The notes under the pieces are model-generated. The model saw only the letters and a list, made by a program, of their open reading frames with translations. It had not been told where the DNA came from and searched no databases. From positions 1 to 58,352 of the forward strand of contig NZ_MDFM01000032.1 in the NCBI RefSeq assembly GCF_002939985.1: a DNA stretch of 58,352 nucleotides, given 5' to 3'. The position numbers and the translations under genes are program-made. Shown here piece after piece: positions 29,655 through 38,353 of the stretch (position 1 is its first letter; each line of letters opens with the position of its first letter). Source of the stretch: Xanthomonas hortorum pv. cynarae (lineage in GTDB: Bacteria > Pseudomonadota > Gammaproteobacteria > Xanthomonadales > Xanthomonadaceae).

Positions 29655-30365
29655 TCAAAAACGCTCGCCCGCCGGCAGGTAGCGCCATTCGCCGATCGCC
29701 AGTTTGCCCAGCGAGATGCGGCCCACGCGCAAGCGCCGGATGCTTACCACGTCCAGCCCGACTTCCTTGCACATGAAGCGCAGTTGCCCGGGCTGCACAT
29801 GTTTGATCGCAAAGCGCAGCCGCTCTTCGTTCTGCCAACTCACCTTGCACGGCGACAGGCTGCGCTGCTGATAAACCAGGCCATGCGCAAGCCGTGCCAT
29901 GCCGTAGGGGCGCAGCTCGCCGCTGACTTCCACCAGGAATTCCTGCTCGATGGAGGTCGCATCGGCGCTGAGCCTGCGTAGCACGCGGCCATCCTGGCTC
30001 AGGACCAGCAAACCGCTGGCCTCGTCTTCCAGCGGCAACGGCGCGCTCAGACGCAGGAAATGCCGTTTCAGCACGCGCACGTTGGCCTGATCCAGACTGC
30101 TGCGCGCGGCCGGCACGGCCAACCCCAACGCGGCCTCGGCCGTCATTCCGGCAGGCTTGTGCAGCAGCAACGTGGCTGGCTCGGCAGGCGCAAGCACCGC
30201 ATCGGCTGCCAGCGTCACCTGCGGCGCAGTGGCCAATGTCTGCGGCTCCTCGACCACCACACCGTCCACGCTGACCCAGCCGCCTTCGATGTACTGCTGG
30301 GCCTCGCCACGCGAGCAGCCGAACAGCGCGGCAACGCATTTGTCGAGACGGATCGGTTCGGACAT
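29655..30365 (-). CDS. RsuA/RluF-family pseudouridine synthase-like protein
   Basis: 236 residues: an S4 RNA-binding domain (1-50, RLDKCVAALFGCSRGEAQQYIEGGWVSVDG in pieces), then a pseudouridine-synthase fold (LLLHKPAG near residue 67; SGLLVLSQDGRVLRRL; EQEFLVEV). In RsuA and RluF the catalytic Asp lies five residues before the Gly of the (T/S)GL motif, in GRLD. Here the sequence is APLPLEDEASGLL, so that place is Glu and the GR pair is absent, while an Asp is one residue later. It may be inactive or use a shifted Asp. It would modify rRNA or tRNA uridine if active. Confidence 0.8.
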   Translation of the reverse strand: MSEPIRLDKCVAALFGCSRGEAQQYIEGGWVSVDGVVVEEPQTLATAPQVTLAADAVLAPAEPATLLLHKPAGMTAEAALGLAVPAARSSLDQANVRVLKRHFLRLSAPLPLEDEASGLLVLSQDGRVLRRLSADATSIEQEFLVEVSGELRPYGMARLAHGLVYQQRSLSPCKVSWQNEERLRFAIKHVQPGQLRFMCKEVGLDVVSIRRLRVGRISLGKLAIGEWRYLPAGERF

Positions 30366-30610
30366 CGGACGAGCTCAGCATCAGGGCACGGCAGTGTACG
30401 TGCTGGGTCCGTGGATGCGCGAGGTTGGCCTCCCTGCGTGGCTTTGAGGCTCTGTCAACACCTGGGGGGTACGTCGGCATCCATGTGAACGCCAACGAAT
30501 CAGCGCCGTCGCCGGGTACCCATGCAAGCTTTGCCCGGCACTTTGCTGCCATCGCGCTTCTGCCGCACCCGACAAAATGGGAAACTGGGCGCTCACACAG
30601 GAGATTGAAG

Positions 30611-30817
30611 ATGTTCATCAAATTCGGCACAACCCGGATCCGCCTTGCCCATATCTCCGTCGTCAACGACCCGTTCAACGCCGGCGAGAGCTTCGGTTCG
30701 TATTGCCACTCGGTGCGGGTCGGCCTGATCTCCGGCGACGAGGTGTTCGCACGCTTCAACAACGAGGCCGATGCCGAACAGCTTTACGCCAACGTCCTTG
30801 CCGCGCTGGAGAGTTGA
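30611..30817 (+). CDS. Conserved-looking 68-residue hypothetical protein
   Basis: 68 residues starting MFIKFGTTRIRLAHISVVND, with AGGAG 7 nt upstream (30599-30603). It is compact, mixed alpha/beta, with no signal peptide or membrane segment, ending in an acidic helix (NNEADAEQLYANVLAALES). No family was recognised. Codon usage fits the neighbours. Confidence 0.65.
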   Translation: MFIKFGTTRIRLAHISVVNDPFNAGESFGSYCHSVRVGLISGDEVFARFNNEADAEQLYANVLAALES

Positions 30818-31273
30818 GCGCAAGACAACACCCATCGCGCCATGCTTGCTGCGCGCGACGGCGCGATGGATCAGTGGCTCGCTAAAAAGTAGTCGGCACA
30901 GGCCGGCTCGCGATGTGCACGGGCAGGCTGCTGCGCTGCCCAGCAGCAACCGAATCGCTCGCGGCATTGATGCATTCGCAGCAATCTTGCGGTTCTCATC
31001 CGCCCATACCACACACGTCAGCGAACTCGACCATTCGTCAGTTCCAATCGTTGGCTGTGCGCGCTGCGTTATCCACCTCAGCGCGTCGGTAAAACGTTGG
31101 AAAATCGTCATGCCATTGGCACGCTTCGATCCACCAACGACGCATTAAACAAGGCGTTTTTGGCGGGATGTCAGGTAGCGGCGGACAGCTGTCGGGAAAT
31201 TTCTTCCACGTCATGAATCCGCCATAAGTATTTCCGAATACAAGCCTTTAGCTCCTCACTCTCCGGCCGCTAG
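30818..31273. other. Apparently non-coding, decayed stretch before receptor remnant
   Basis: No gene with start signals is visible over about 450 bp. The missing 5' part of the chemotaxis receptor that follows would be expected here, but no receptor-like sequence was found before 31274, so it has been lost or replaced. Confidence 0.45.
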
Positions 31274-32712
31274 CTGGGCAAGACGCTTGAGTGGATGCAC
31301 CCCGCATTCACTGAGTCCTTCAGCTGCACAACCTGATTGCCGCGCAGACCGACATGGCCAAGCATCACGACAATGGCCAGATCAGTTTCCGCATCGATGC
31401 GGCGGCATTCCCCGGCGATTACGGGCGCATGGCCAACGACACCAATTTGCTGGTCGCCTCGCATGTGGCGGTGCAAAACGATCTGGCCCGCATCATGGGG
31501 CGTTACGCCATCGGCGAACTCTCCGAAGACATGCAGCCACTGCCGGGTGAAAAAGCCGCCTTCAGTGACACCATGTCGCAGGTCAAGCTCAATCTGTCGG
31601 CGATGAATCACGAGATCAAACATCTTGCCCAGTCGGCCGCCAATGGCGACTTCACAGCGCGTGGCGATGTCGAGCGTTTCCAGTTCGATTTCCGCATCAT
31701 GGTGGAAAGCCTCAATCATCTGATGTCCACCGCCGATGGCAATCTGCAGTCGCTATCGTCGTTGCTGCAGTCGATCGCCGCCGGCGATCTCACCGCACGC
31801 ATGAGTGGCGAGTTCCGCGGCGTGTTTGCCCAGATGCGCGACGATGCCAACGCCACCGCCAGCCAGTTGGCGCAGATCGTCGGCAACATCCAGCAATCGG
31901 CGGTCTCGATCAACTCGGCTGCCAGTGAAATCGCTGCCGGCAATCAGGACCTGTCGCAGCGCACCGAGCAACAAGCGGCCAACCTGGAAGAGACTGCTGC
32001 CTCGATGGAAGAGCTGACGTCCACCGTCAAACAGAATGCAGAGAGCGCACGCGAGGCCAATCAGCTCGCGATCGGCGCCGCACGCGTGGCCTCGCAAGGC
32101 GGCGAGGTGGTGGGCAAGGTCGTCCAGACCATGACCGGTATCGAAGCCTCGTCCAAAAAGATTGCCGACATCATCAGCGTCATCGATGGCATCGCATTCC
32201 AGACCAACATCCTTGCCTTGAACGCCGCGGTGGAAGCCGCGCGTGCCGGCGAACAGGGGCGCGGCTTTGCGGTGGTGGCATCGGAGGTCCGCACGCTCGC
32301 ACAGCGTTCGTCTGGCGCGGCCAAGGAAATCAAGAGCCTTATCGACGATTCGGTGCAGCGTGTGGCCGAAGGCTCGGCGTTGGTGCACAGCGCTGGCAAG
32401 ACCATGGGCGATGTGGCGGCCAGCGTGCAACGCGTGACCGACATCATGAGCGAGATCTCTGCGGCCTCGCAGGAGCAGTCGGCCGGCATCGAGCAGGTCA
32501 ACCAGACCATCACGCATATGGACGAGGCCACCCAGCAAAACGCCGCGCTGGTGGAAGAAGCCACGGCCGCCGCACGCTCGATGGAAGAACAGGCTGTGCA
32601 GCTCACCGACGCGGTGGCGATCTTCAAGATCGATGCACGGCAGACAAGCCAGGCACAGACGCGCGCGGCAGCACCAGTCGCGCATCTGTTGAACAAAGTC
32701 CGTAGCGCTTGA
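31274..32712 (+). pseudogene. Methyl-accepting chemotaxis protein, 5'-truncated and frameshifted
   Basis: From ATG 31354 an open frame of 452 residues encodes HAMP-like/helical linker sequence and a full cytoplasmic signalling domain, including the CheA/CheW hairpin tip [36 protein letters not shown] (in pieces) and the C-terminal methylation helix. No membrane segment or sensor domain precedes it. Receptor-like sequence continues upstream in another frame ([15 protein letters not shown], from 31277), joined by what looks like a single-base loss near 31320 and blocked upstream by TAG at 31271. ATG 31354 has no ribosome binding site. It is probably a pseudogene, though a soluble fragment could be made. 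Confidence 0.7.
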
Positions 32713-32827
32713 GGAGTTAGGCGGTGAACCCAGCGCTGCCCTCAACAGCGTCGTCGGCGTGGTTCCACTGACGGCACTGACGGCACTGGCTGGGGCTTGC
32801 ATAGATCGGCCCTCGGAATGTCGTCTA

Positions 32828-32861
32828 CGAAAAGCGTCGGGCAAGGCGCTTTTCGTTGTTT
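32828..32861. terminator. Bidirectional terminator hairpin
   Basis: CGAAAAGCG (32828-32836) and CGCTTTTCG (32847-32855) form a 9-bp stem with a 10-nt loop, followed by TTGTTT on plus; the minus strand also reads into an A/T-rich arm. It lies between the convergent receptor remnant and GNAT gene. Confidence 0.6.
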
Positions 32862-32913
32862 CCGGCCGTTTAAACCGCAGCCACGCAGATCACGTCCACG
32901 ACTGCAGGCCTGA

Positions 32914-33372
32914 TCAGTTGCTAGGCGCGGTCGCGGTATATATCCCGGGGATGTAACGCTCCATCAGCGACTGTGGATACAACGGTGACGTAAACCCGTA
33001 GCGCGCGTATAACCCGTGCGCATCGCTGGTGGCAAGGCTGAAACGGCGCAATCCCTGCAGCTCGGGGTGTGCCATGACCGCATCCATCAGCAGCTTGCTA
33101 TAGCCCTTGCCTTGATGCTCGGGCAGCACGAAGACATCGCCCAGATATGCAACGGTTGCGTAATCGGAAACCACCCGCGCGAACGCCACCTGCACGCGCT
33201 CCACAAACCCGCCAAAGCACAGCGAATTGGCGATGGAGCGCTGCAGCAGCGACAACGGGATGTCCCTGGCCCACGTGGTGTGCTGCGACAGATAGCGGTG
33301 GATCATCGGCACATCGAGCTCGGACGTGTCGGTGGTAATGCGCAACGGCGGCATGACAGTGACTCCAGTCAT
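32914..33372 (-). CDS. GNAT-family N-acetyltransferase
   Basis: 152 residues with the GNAT acetyl-CoA motif in VLPEHQGKGYSKLLMDAV (about residues 83-100) and the C-terminal LYARYGF strand. The YLGDVFVLPEHQGKGYSKLL pattern resembles small GNAT enzymes of unknown substrate. Start at ATG 33372; an alternative is ATG at 33354. It starts 10 bp after argO ends, so it is probably co-transcribed with the exporter. Confidence 0.8.
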   Translation of the reverse strand: MTGVTVMPPLRITTDTSELDVPMIHRYLSQHTTWARDIPLSLLQRSIANSLCFGGFVERVQVAFARVVSDYATVAYLGDVFVLPEHQGKGYSKLLMDAVMAHPELQGLRRFSLATSDAHGLYARYGFTSPLYPQSLMERYIPGIYTATAPSN

Positions 33373-33381
33373 AGGGGGGCG

Positions 33382-34014
33382 TCAGAGTAGCGCAGCATGC
33401 GATGGCAGCAGCAACAAGGCGCACAGCACCAGCATGAACACCGCAATCAATGCATCCAGGACGCGCCATGCGCGCGGATCACGAAAGGCCGGCTGCAGCA
33501 AACGCGCGCCATATCCCAGGCTTGAGAACCAGGTAACACTGGCAAGGCACGCACCCGACGCAAACGCCCAGCGCAGCTGACCTGGATAGCGCGCAGACAC
33601 GCTGCCCAGCAGCACCATCGTGTCGAGATAGACGTGCGGATTGAGAAACGTGAATGCCAGACAGGTCAGCATGGCGCGCTGCCAAGGTTGCGCGCCACTT
33701 GCTGCCGGTGCCAGTGCTCCCTTGCCATGCCAGGCCCTGCGTGCAGCCAGGATTCCGTACGCTGCCAGGAACGCAGCGCCTGCATAGCGAAGAACTTGCA
33801 GCACGCCCGGCCATTGCTTCACCAACGCACCGATCCCGGCGACGCCCAGCACGATCAGCGCGATATCGCCGGCTGCGCAGATCAGCACGATCAGGCCCAC
33901 ATGCTGACGCTTGAGCCCCTGCCGCAACACAAACGCATTTTGTGCCCCGATCGCAATGATGAGACCTGCGCCAGCGATCAAGCCGGCCGCTGCTGCCTGA
34001 ACGAACATATGCAT
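33382..34014 (-). CDS. argO: Arginine/lysine exporter ArgO (LysE family)
   Basis: A 210-residue inner-membrane exporter with about six hydrophobic helices. GLIIAIGAQNAFVLRQGL (about residues 16-33) is the LysE/ArgO signature; LNPHVYLDTMVLLG lies mid-protein. It exports excess basic amino acids. It is divergent from an ArgP-like LysR regulator, the usual arrangement of lysE-lysG and argO-argP. A second start, MFVQ at 34008, is possible. Confidence 0.9.
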   Translation of the reverse strand: MHMFVQAAAAGLIAGAGLIIAIGAQNAFVLRQGLKRQHVGLIVLICAAGDIALIVLGVAGIGALVKQWPGVLQVLRYAGAAFLAAYGILAARRAWHGKGALAPAASGAQPWQRAMLTCLAFTFLNPHVYLDTMVLLGSVSARYPGQLRWAFASGACLASVTWFSSLGYGARLLQPAFRDPRAWRVLDALIAVFMLVLCALLLLPSHAALL

Positions 34015-34084
34015 CTCCCGAGAACCAGGCCTGCATCGTGATGGCAGCGAGCGATTCAGAAAAACTAAATATTCTGTAGGCTAG

Positions 34085-34097
34085 TTAGAACTTCTAA
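34085..34097. promoter_or_regulatory. Candidate LysR/ArgP operator in argO-argP gap
   Basis: TTAGAA-C-TTCTAA, a perfect 13-bp interrupted palindrome that fits the T-N11-A form of LysR-type sites. It lies 18 bp before the argP ATG and about 70 bp before argO, in the 100-bp AT-rich divergent gap. Confidence 0.55.
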
Positions 34098-34114
34098 TCC
34101 AGTAGAGAGATGCC

Positions 34115-35020
34115 ATGGATCTGCTGCATCCACCGCTGGCGGCGTTCGCGGCCGTGCTGGAAGAAGGCAGCTTCGATGCTGCTGCGTATCGGCTGTCGGT
34201 CACTCCCTCGGCCATCTCGCAGCGCATCAAGGCACTCGAAGACCGGCTTGGCCAGGTGCTGGTGATACGAAAAGCACCCTGCCGCCCTACCCCGGCGGGT
34301 GAACGCCTGTTACGTCGGGTACGACCGATGCAGGTACTCGAAGCCGAGGTAATGGCCGACTTCCTGCCCGGCGACGGCGCAGCTGGACATCCACGCACCA
34401 TTGCCATCGCCGTCAACGACGATTCACTGCAGACCTGGTTCCTGGCTGCACTGGCGTCCTTGCATCAAACGCATGGGTTCCTCTTCGACGTCCATGTGGA
34501 CGACCAGGACCACACCCTGGAATTGTTGCGTGCAGGCACCGTGCTTGGCGCCGTCACCTCGGAGCGCAAGCCACTGCAAGGCTGCAATGTCGACGCATTG
34601 GGTGTGATGCGTTACCACGCCATCGCATCGGCCGCCTTCGTTGCAAGGTATTCCGCGCAGGGTTTCAACGCTACGGCGCTGACGCGTGCGCCGATGCTGG
34701 TTTTCAACCGAAAAGACACGCTACAAGCCCGCTTCGTCCGCCGCATCACGCGCGCGCAGGTGTCGCCACCGGTGCACTATCTTCCCACCTCGACCGGCTT
34801 CGTCGAAGCTGCCGCGCGTGGACTTGGGTGGTGTCTGGCCCCGGACTCGATGGTCGTTCCGGCAGTCCGGGACAGGCAGGTGTTCATCATCGATCCCACG
34901 CGCTGGCTCGATGTGCCGCTGTACTGGCAATGCGCGGCAGTGCGCTCAAGCGCCTTGCACCATCTCAGTCAGGCGCTGAGTAAGGCGGCAGCTGCCAGTT
35001 TGCTTGGCGGCAGGCAGTAG
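34115..35020 (+). CDS. argP: LysR-family regulator ArgP
   Basis: 301 residues. The N-terminal winged helix-turn-helix (SFDAAAYRLSVTPSAISQRIKALEDRLGQVLVIR in pieces) matches ArgP/IciA/LysG, and the remainder is a substrate-binding co-inducer domain. ArgP activates the basic amino acid exporter when arginine or lysine is high. The divergent position relative to argO, with a palindrome between, supports the assignment. Confidence 0.88.
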   Translation: MDLLHPPLAAFAAVLEEGSFDAAAYRLSVTPSAISQRIKALEDRLGQVLVIRKAPCRPTPAGERLLRRVRPMQVLEAEVMADFLPGDGAAGHPRTIAIAVNDDSLQTWFLAALASLHQTHGFLFDVHVDDQDHTLELLRAGTVLGAVTSERKPLQGCNVDALGVMRYHAIASAAFVARYSAQGFNATALTRAPMLVFNRKDTLQARFVRRITRAQVSPPVHYLPTSTGFVEAAARGLGWCLAPDSMVVPAVRDRQVFIIDPTRWLDVPLYWQCAAVRSSALHHLSQALSKAAAASLLGGRQ

Positions 35021-35113
35021 CTTTTGCCGTAGCGCGCACCCGCACGATGCCTCGATCCGGCAAAGCGTTATTCACTCGCTTTGGCTGACCTCGGCAATTT
35101 TCAAAAGCGCGGA

Positions 35114-35473
35114 CTAGCCGGCGCTTGTCTGCTGCAGCAGCGCCAATGCGGCCTGCAGATCACGCAAGTGGAAGGGCTTCTGCAAACCGTGCCGATGCTG
35201 GAATTTCTCGGGGATTCCGCCCACAGAATATCCAGTCACAAAAATATACGGCACTCCGCGGGCATCCAGTTCCTCGGCGATCGGAAAGGAATAGCTGCCG
35301 CCAAGATTGACGTCCAGCAACGCCAGATCAAGATTCCCCTTCTTCACTTCCTCAAGCCCGGCATCCACGTCACCCACCGTCGCCGCGATCTCGTATCCCA
35401 GTTCGATCAAGCAGTCTTCCAGCAGCATGGCAACCACGGATTCGTCTTCGACCAACAAGACGCGCCCGGTCAC
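35114..35473 (-). CDS. Single-domain response regulator, partner of HWE kinase
   Basis: A 119-residue receiver without output domain: E9-D10, phospho-acceptor D54 (ALLDVNLGG), then VTGYS and the conserved Lys in LQKPFH. Its start overlaps the kinase gene stop by 4 nt (ATGA), so the kinase is its likely partner. Such receivers usually act as phosphate sinks or adaptors. Confidence 0.88.
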   Translation of the reverse strand: MTGRVLLVEDESVVAMLLEDCLIELGYEIAATVGDVDAGLEEVKKGNLDLALLDVNLGGSYSFPIAEELDARGVPYIFVTGYSVGGIPEKFQHRHGLQKPFHLRDLQAALALLQQTSAG

Positions 35474-36477
35474 GTGTGCGCCTCGACCAGCTCGGCCGGC
35501 AGCGGCATGCAGACACGGAACGAAACGCCCGCAGGGTCAAAAACGAGTTCGACATCGCCCTTGAGGTCGTGCTTCAAACCACGTTCCAGCAATCGGGAGC
35601 CGAAGCCTTTGCGCGTTGGTAGGCGGACAGCCGGCCCGCCGCGTTCCTGCCAGATCAGTTCGAGCTGCGCGTCTGCATCCTGCATTCTGCGTTCCCACGC
35701 GATCAGCACGCTGCCTTCCGGAACAGACAGGGCGCCGTGCTTGAGCGCGTTGGTACACAGCTCGTGCAACGCCATCGATAGTGCCAGCGCCCGCCGAGGA
35801 TCGAGCCGGCATGATTGGCCCTGCAGCGCGAAGCGCACGCCATCGTGCGTTTCGTACAGTGCAGCAGCATCGCGGGTCAGCTCGAGGATATCGGCACTGA
35901 CCCAGTTTTCGCGGGTAAGCGTGTCATGGGCTCTGGAGAGCGCCAGCAGACGCGCATCGATCTTTTCTTGTGCATCCGCAAGGCTGGTCGCGTTATTGAA
36001 CGACTGGCGAGCCAGCGACTGCACCATGATCAGCGAATTGTTGACGCGATGATTGAGCTCGTTGATCAGCAACTGCAGGTGCTGCTCATGCTGTTTGTGT
36101 TCGGTGATGTCACGCGTGGCGCCAGCGATCGCCTCCACCTCGCCATCAGGCCCAAAGACCGGTGTAAAGATGTACTCGTACACACGCAGGCCCTTGGTGG
36201 TATGCGGAAACGGCACCTCGCCTCGCAGCGGCTGGCCGGTCGCCTTCACCTGCTCGATTTCGGTATCGTACATCGCGGCATGCCAGGGCTCGTAGCCAAT
36301 TTCAAGGCAGGTCTTGAGGTGCGCCTCTTCCCAGCGCATCCCCCACATCGTCAACAATGCCTCGTTGGCGTAGATAAAACGATGCTGGATGTCGAACACG
36401 TACAGAAGATCCGGAGTCGCTTGTAACAGCGCCTTGTAGATACGCGATTTCGCGGCGTCTTCCTGCTGGTCGGCCAT
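35470..36477 (-). CDS. PAS-domain HWE-type histidine kinase
   Basis: About 335 residues, soluble. A PAS domain (about 15-125, VFDIQHRFIYANEALLTMWG) carries a PAC tail (VEAIAGATRDITEHKQ). The dimerisation helix has the phospho-acceptor in ELNHRVNNSLIMVQSLARQ (H143 from ATG 36477). The HELCTNALKHGAL N-box and WQERGGPAV place it in the HWE/HisKA_2 class. The frame runs to GTG 36507, but GGAG before ATG 36477 and GTG 36480 favours the shorter form. No membrane segment: a cytoplasmic signal is sensed, with FAD or a small ligand possible in the PAS. Confidence 0.85.
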   Translation of the reverse strand: MADQQEDAAKSRIYKALLQATPDLLYVFDIQHRFIYANEALLTMWGMRWEEAHLKTCLEIGYEPWHAAMYDTEIEQVKATGQPLRGEVPFPHTTKGLRVYEYIFTPVFGPDGEVEAIAGATRDITEHKQHEQHLQLLINELNHRVNNSLIMVQSLARQSFNNATSLADAQEKIDARLLALSRAHDTLTRENWVSADILELTRDAAALYETHDGVRFALQGQSCRLDPRRALALSMALHELCTNALKHGALSVPEGSVLIAWERRMQDADAQLELIWQERGGPAVRLPTRKGFGSRLLERGLKHDLKGDVELVFDPAGVSFRVCMPLPAELVEAHT

Positions 36478-36776
36478 CACGTCATTGACTCCGGATTCGA
36501 TCCGCACAATAAACCGCTAATCGTGAACAAAAAATCATGCGACCGCCACTGCAACGTTCACTGGATGGGCAGTGTGACGATGTGGAATCCAGGAATCCAT
36601 GCAGTGTCTCTTTCAGCCGCATAGCGTCAATAGACAGGCGCTCAAGACATTCAAACCCTAGGCCTCGACCGGATACCAGAACTCCTTGGCAGGACCATGC
36701 GGCAATAGCGCGCTGTCGCCGTGCAACGCCGACCCTGCTAGCCTCTCCGCTTCCGTTGTTACAGCCTGATTCCGTC

Positions 36777-37451
36777 ATGAAAAAAGCCGTAGTCCTCTTG
36801 TCCGGTGGCATGGATTCCGCCGCCGTCGTCGCGCTCGCGCAGGAACAGGGCTTTGCCGTGCACGCCCTAAGCGTGCGCTACGGCCAGCGCCACACCTCCG
36901 AACTGGACGCGGCCGCACGTGTGGCCACCGCGCAAGGCGTTATCGCCCACAAGGTGGTCGACGTGGACCTGCGCAGCATCGGCGGCTCAGCGCTCACCGC
37001 CGACATCGACGTGCCCGATGCCGGCGGCGACGGCATTCCGGTTACCTACGTGCCTGCGCGCAACACCATCATGCTGTCGCTCGCGCTGGGCTGGGCCGAG
37101 GTGATCGGCGCCAACGACCTGTTCTGCGGCGTCAACGCGGTGGACTATTCGGGCTATCCCGACTGCCGGCCCGAGTTCGTACGCGCCTTCGAAGTGCTGG
37201 CCAACCTGGCCACCAAGACAGGCGTGGAAGGCGCCGGCCTGCGCGTGCATGCACCGCTGCAGTTCCTCAGCAAGGCCGATATCGTCCGCGAAGGCGTACG
37301 CCTGGGCGTGGACTTCGGCCTCACCGTCTCCTGCTACCGCGCCGACGCCGACGGACGCGCCTGCGGCCACTGCGACGCCTGCCGCCTGCGCGCCGCCGGC
37401 TTCACCGACGCCGGCATCCCGGACCCCACCCACTACGCCATTTCGTCTTGA
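36777..37451 (+). CDS. queC: 7-cyano-7-deazaguanine synthase QueC
   Basis: 224 residues; the ATP-dependent step from carboxydeazaguanine to preQ0 in queuosine synthesis. The PP-loop SGGMDSA is at residues 9-15, with [18 protein letters not shown] mid-protein and the zinc cysteines [18 protein letters not shown] near the C-terminus. It lies 47 bp upstream of tRNA-Lys. queE, the preceding pathway enzyme, lies about 8 kb away on the other strand. Confidence 0.95.
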   Translation: MKKAVVLLSGGMDSAAVVALAQEQGFAVHALSVRYGQRHTSELDAAARVATAQGVIAHKVVDVDLRSIGGSALTADIDVPDAGGDGIPVTYVPARNTIMLSLALGWAEVIGANDLFCGVNAVDYSGYPDCRPEFVRAFEVLANLATKTGVEGAGLRVHAPLQFLSKADIVREGVRLGVDFGLTVSCYRADADGRACGHCDACRLRAAGFTDAGIPDPTHYAISS

Positions 37452-37470
37452 CGCCGGTGTAGGGTAGAAT
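37441..37470 (+). promoter_or_regulatory. Candidate tRNA-Lys promoter
   Basis: TAGAAT at 37465-37470 with a TTTCGT about 18 bp upstream, followed by a GC-rich GCGC discriminator, which is typical of stable RNA promoters. The -35 match is weak and overlaps the queC end. Confidence 0.4.
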
Positions 37471-37498
37471 GCGCACCCCGGCGCACTGCCGGGACAGT

Positions 37499-37574
37499 GG
37501 GCCGTTAGCTCAGTCGGTAGAGCAGAAGACTTTTAATCTTTTGGTCGATGGTTCGAATCCATCACGGCCCACCA
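37499..37574 (+). tRNA. tRNA-Lys (anticodon TTT)
   Basis: 76 nt with a complete cloverleaf: acceptor GGGCCGT pairs with ACGGCCC, D-arm AGCTCAGTCGGTAGAGC, anticodon loop CTTTTAA with TTT, T-arm GGTTCGAATCC, and encoded CCA at 37572-37574. It decodes AAA/AAG. Confidence 0.98.
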
Positions 37575-37594
37575 ATAAAATCAGTCACTTGAAG

Positions 37595-37615
37595 AGCGCC
37601 TAAGGCGCTTTTTTT
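37595..37615 (+). terminator. Rho-independent terminator after tRNA-Lys
   Basis: AGCGCC, loop TAA, GGCGCT followed by a run of seven Ts. It is the expected end of the tRNA transcript. Confidence 0.85.
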
Positions 37616-37645
37616 GTGCCTCCGGGAAAATTACCGGGAAGATGA

Positions 37646-37673
37646 GTGGCCGTGGAGCATGCTCCACGGCCAC
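37646..37673. repeat. 28-bp perfect palindrome beside tRNA-Lys
   Basis: Each half is GTGGCCGTGGAGCA and its exact complement, with no spacer, 72 bp after the tRNA 3' end and 31 bp after its terminator. It could be a recombination or protein-binding site, or the footprint of a past insertion; nothing in the sequence decides. Confidence 0.85.
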
Positions 37674-37829
37674 GAAGTCGGATGGCATGCGCCGGATGGC
37701 GCGGGCCTTCACTGCCGGCACACCCTTGCAGATCACATTGCGTCATCTTGCAGGTCATGTGGCCAAGCGGATGCAGCCGTGTCTTCGACGAGGTCTGCCA
37801 AGGGCCACACAGGATCACGTGGTCCACAT

Positions 37830-38138
37830 CTACTGGATAAGCGATTGCACCCGTCGTGTTCGTCGTGCGCCTCCGCTGGCCCGTGCTTGCTTGCGCAACC
37901 AAGTGAGGACTTCAAGTGCAGAATCGACACGCATGCAGACATGCAACTTGCCCAGTACGATGCTCTGCGCATCGCCGCCCAACAAGACCTCTTCAAGGCC
38001 GGTCGCTTCGCAGGCGATCAGAACCGGCGCCACTTCTTGCTGCGCGTCGGAATGCAGCATCGCCAGCAAGTAGCCCTGCATTGTCTCGAAGCTGAGGACG
38101 ACGCCCGCGCAGACGCGGAATTGCTTGTTGGCGCTCAT
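37830..38138 (-). CDS. Hypothetical protein of accessory operon
   Basis: 102 residues starting MSANKQFRVCAGVVLSFETMQG. The middle (EVLLGGDAQSIVLGKLHVCMRVDSALEVLTWL) looks alpha/beta and globular; no family was recognised. Its ATG overlaps the stop of the upstream 72-residue gene (ATGA), so they are translationally coupled. The pair is isolated from conserved genes and probably mobile in origin. Confidence 0.6.
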   Translation of the reverse strand: MSANKQFRVCAGVVLSFETMQGYLLAMLHSDAQQEVAPVLIACEATGLEEVLLGGDAQSIVLGKLHVCMRVDSALEVLTWLRKQARASGGARRTRRVQSLIQ

Positions 38139-38353
38139 CGCTGAGCCTCCGCAAACGCGCCATCAACGGCAACGATCGCTACATCGACATCGGCAGGCGT
38201 GAGGACGTGGATGGGCGTGCCAATGCCTTCGAGGCTCGGCGTCACGTTGAGCGAATCGGCACAGTTCCATTCGAAGACGATGGCGGTCAGATCGAAATGA
38301 TGGGCGACCTGACGCGCCGCAAACACGGGCATTTCTTGGGTGTCGTAAGACAT
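38135..38353 (-). CDS. Hypothetical protein of accessory operon, with structured leader
   Basis: 72 residues starting MSYDTQEMPVFAARQVAHHF, acidic and without membrane segment. ATG 38353 has AAGGA 7 nt upstream. The frame remains open for another 59 codons, but that part encodes the arginine/proline-rich translation of the leader and has no start signal. It overlaps the downstream 102-residue gene by 4 nt. No family was recognised. Confidence 0.6.
   Translation of the reverse strand: MSYDTQEMPVFAARQVAHHFDLTAIVFEWNCADSLNVTPSLEGIGTPIHVLTPADVDVAIVAVDGAFAEAQR

Noticed and set aside
37499..37574. tRNA-Lys as integration site of an ICE, with att repeat
   Set aside because: The tRNA 3' sequence was not found again downstream, and no integrase, relaxase or conjugation gene was recognised in the accessory stretch.
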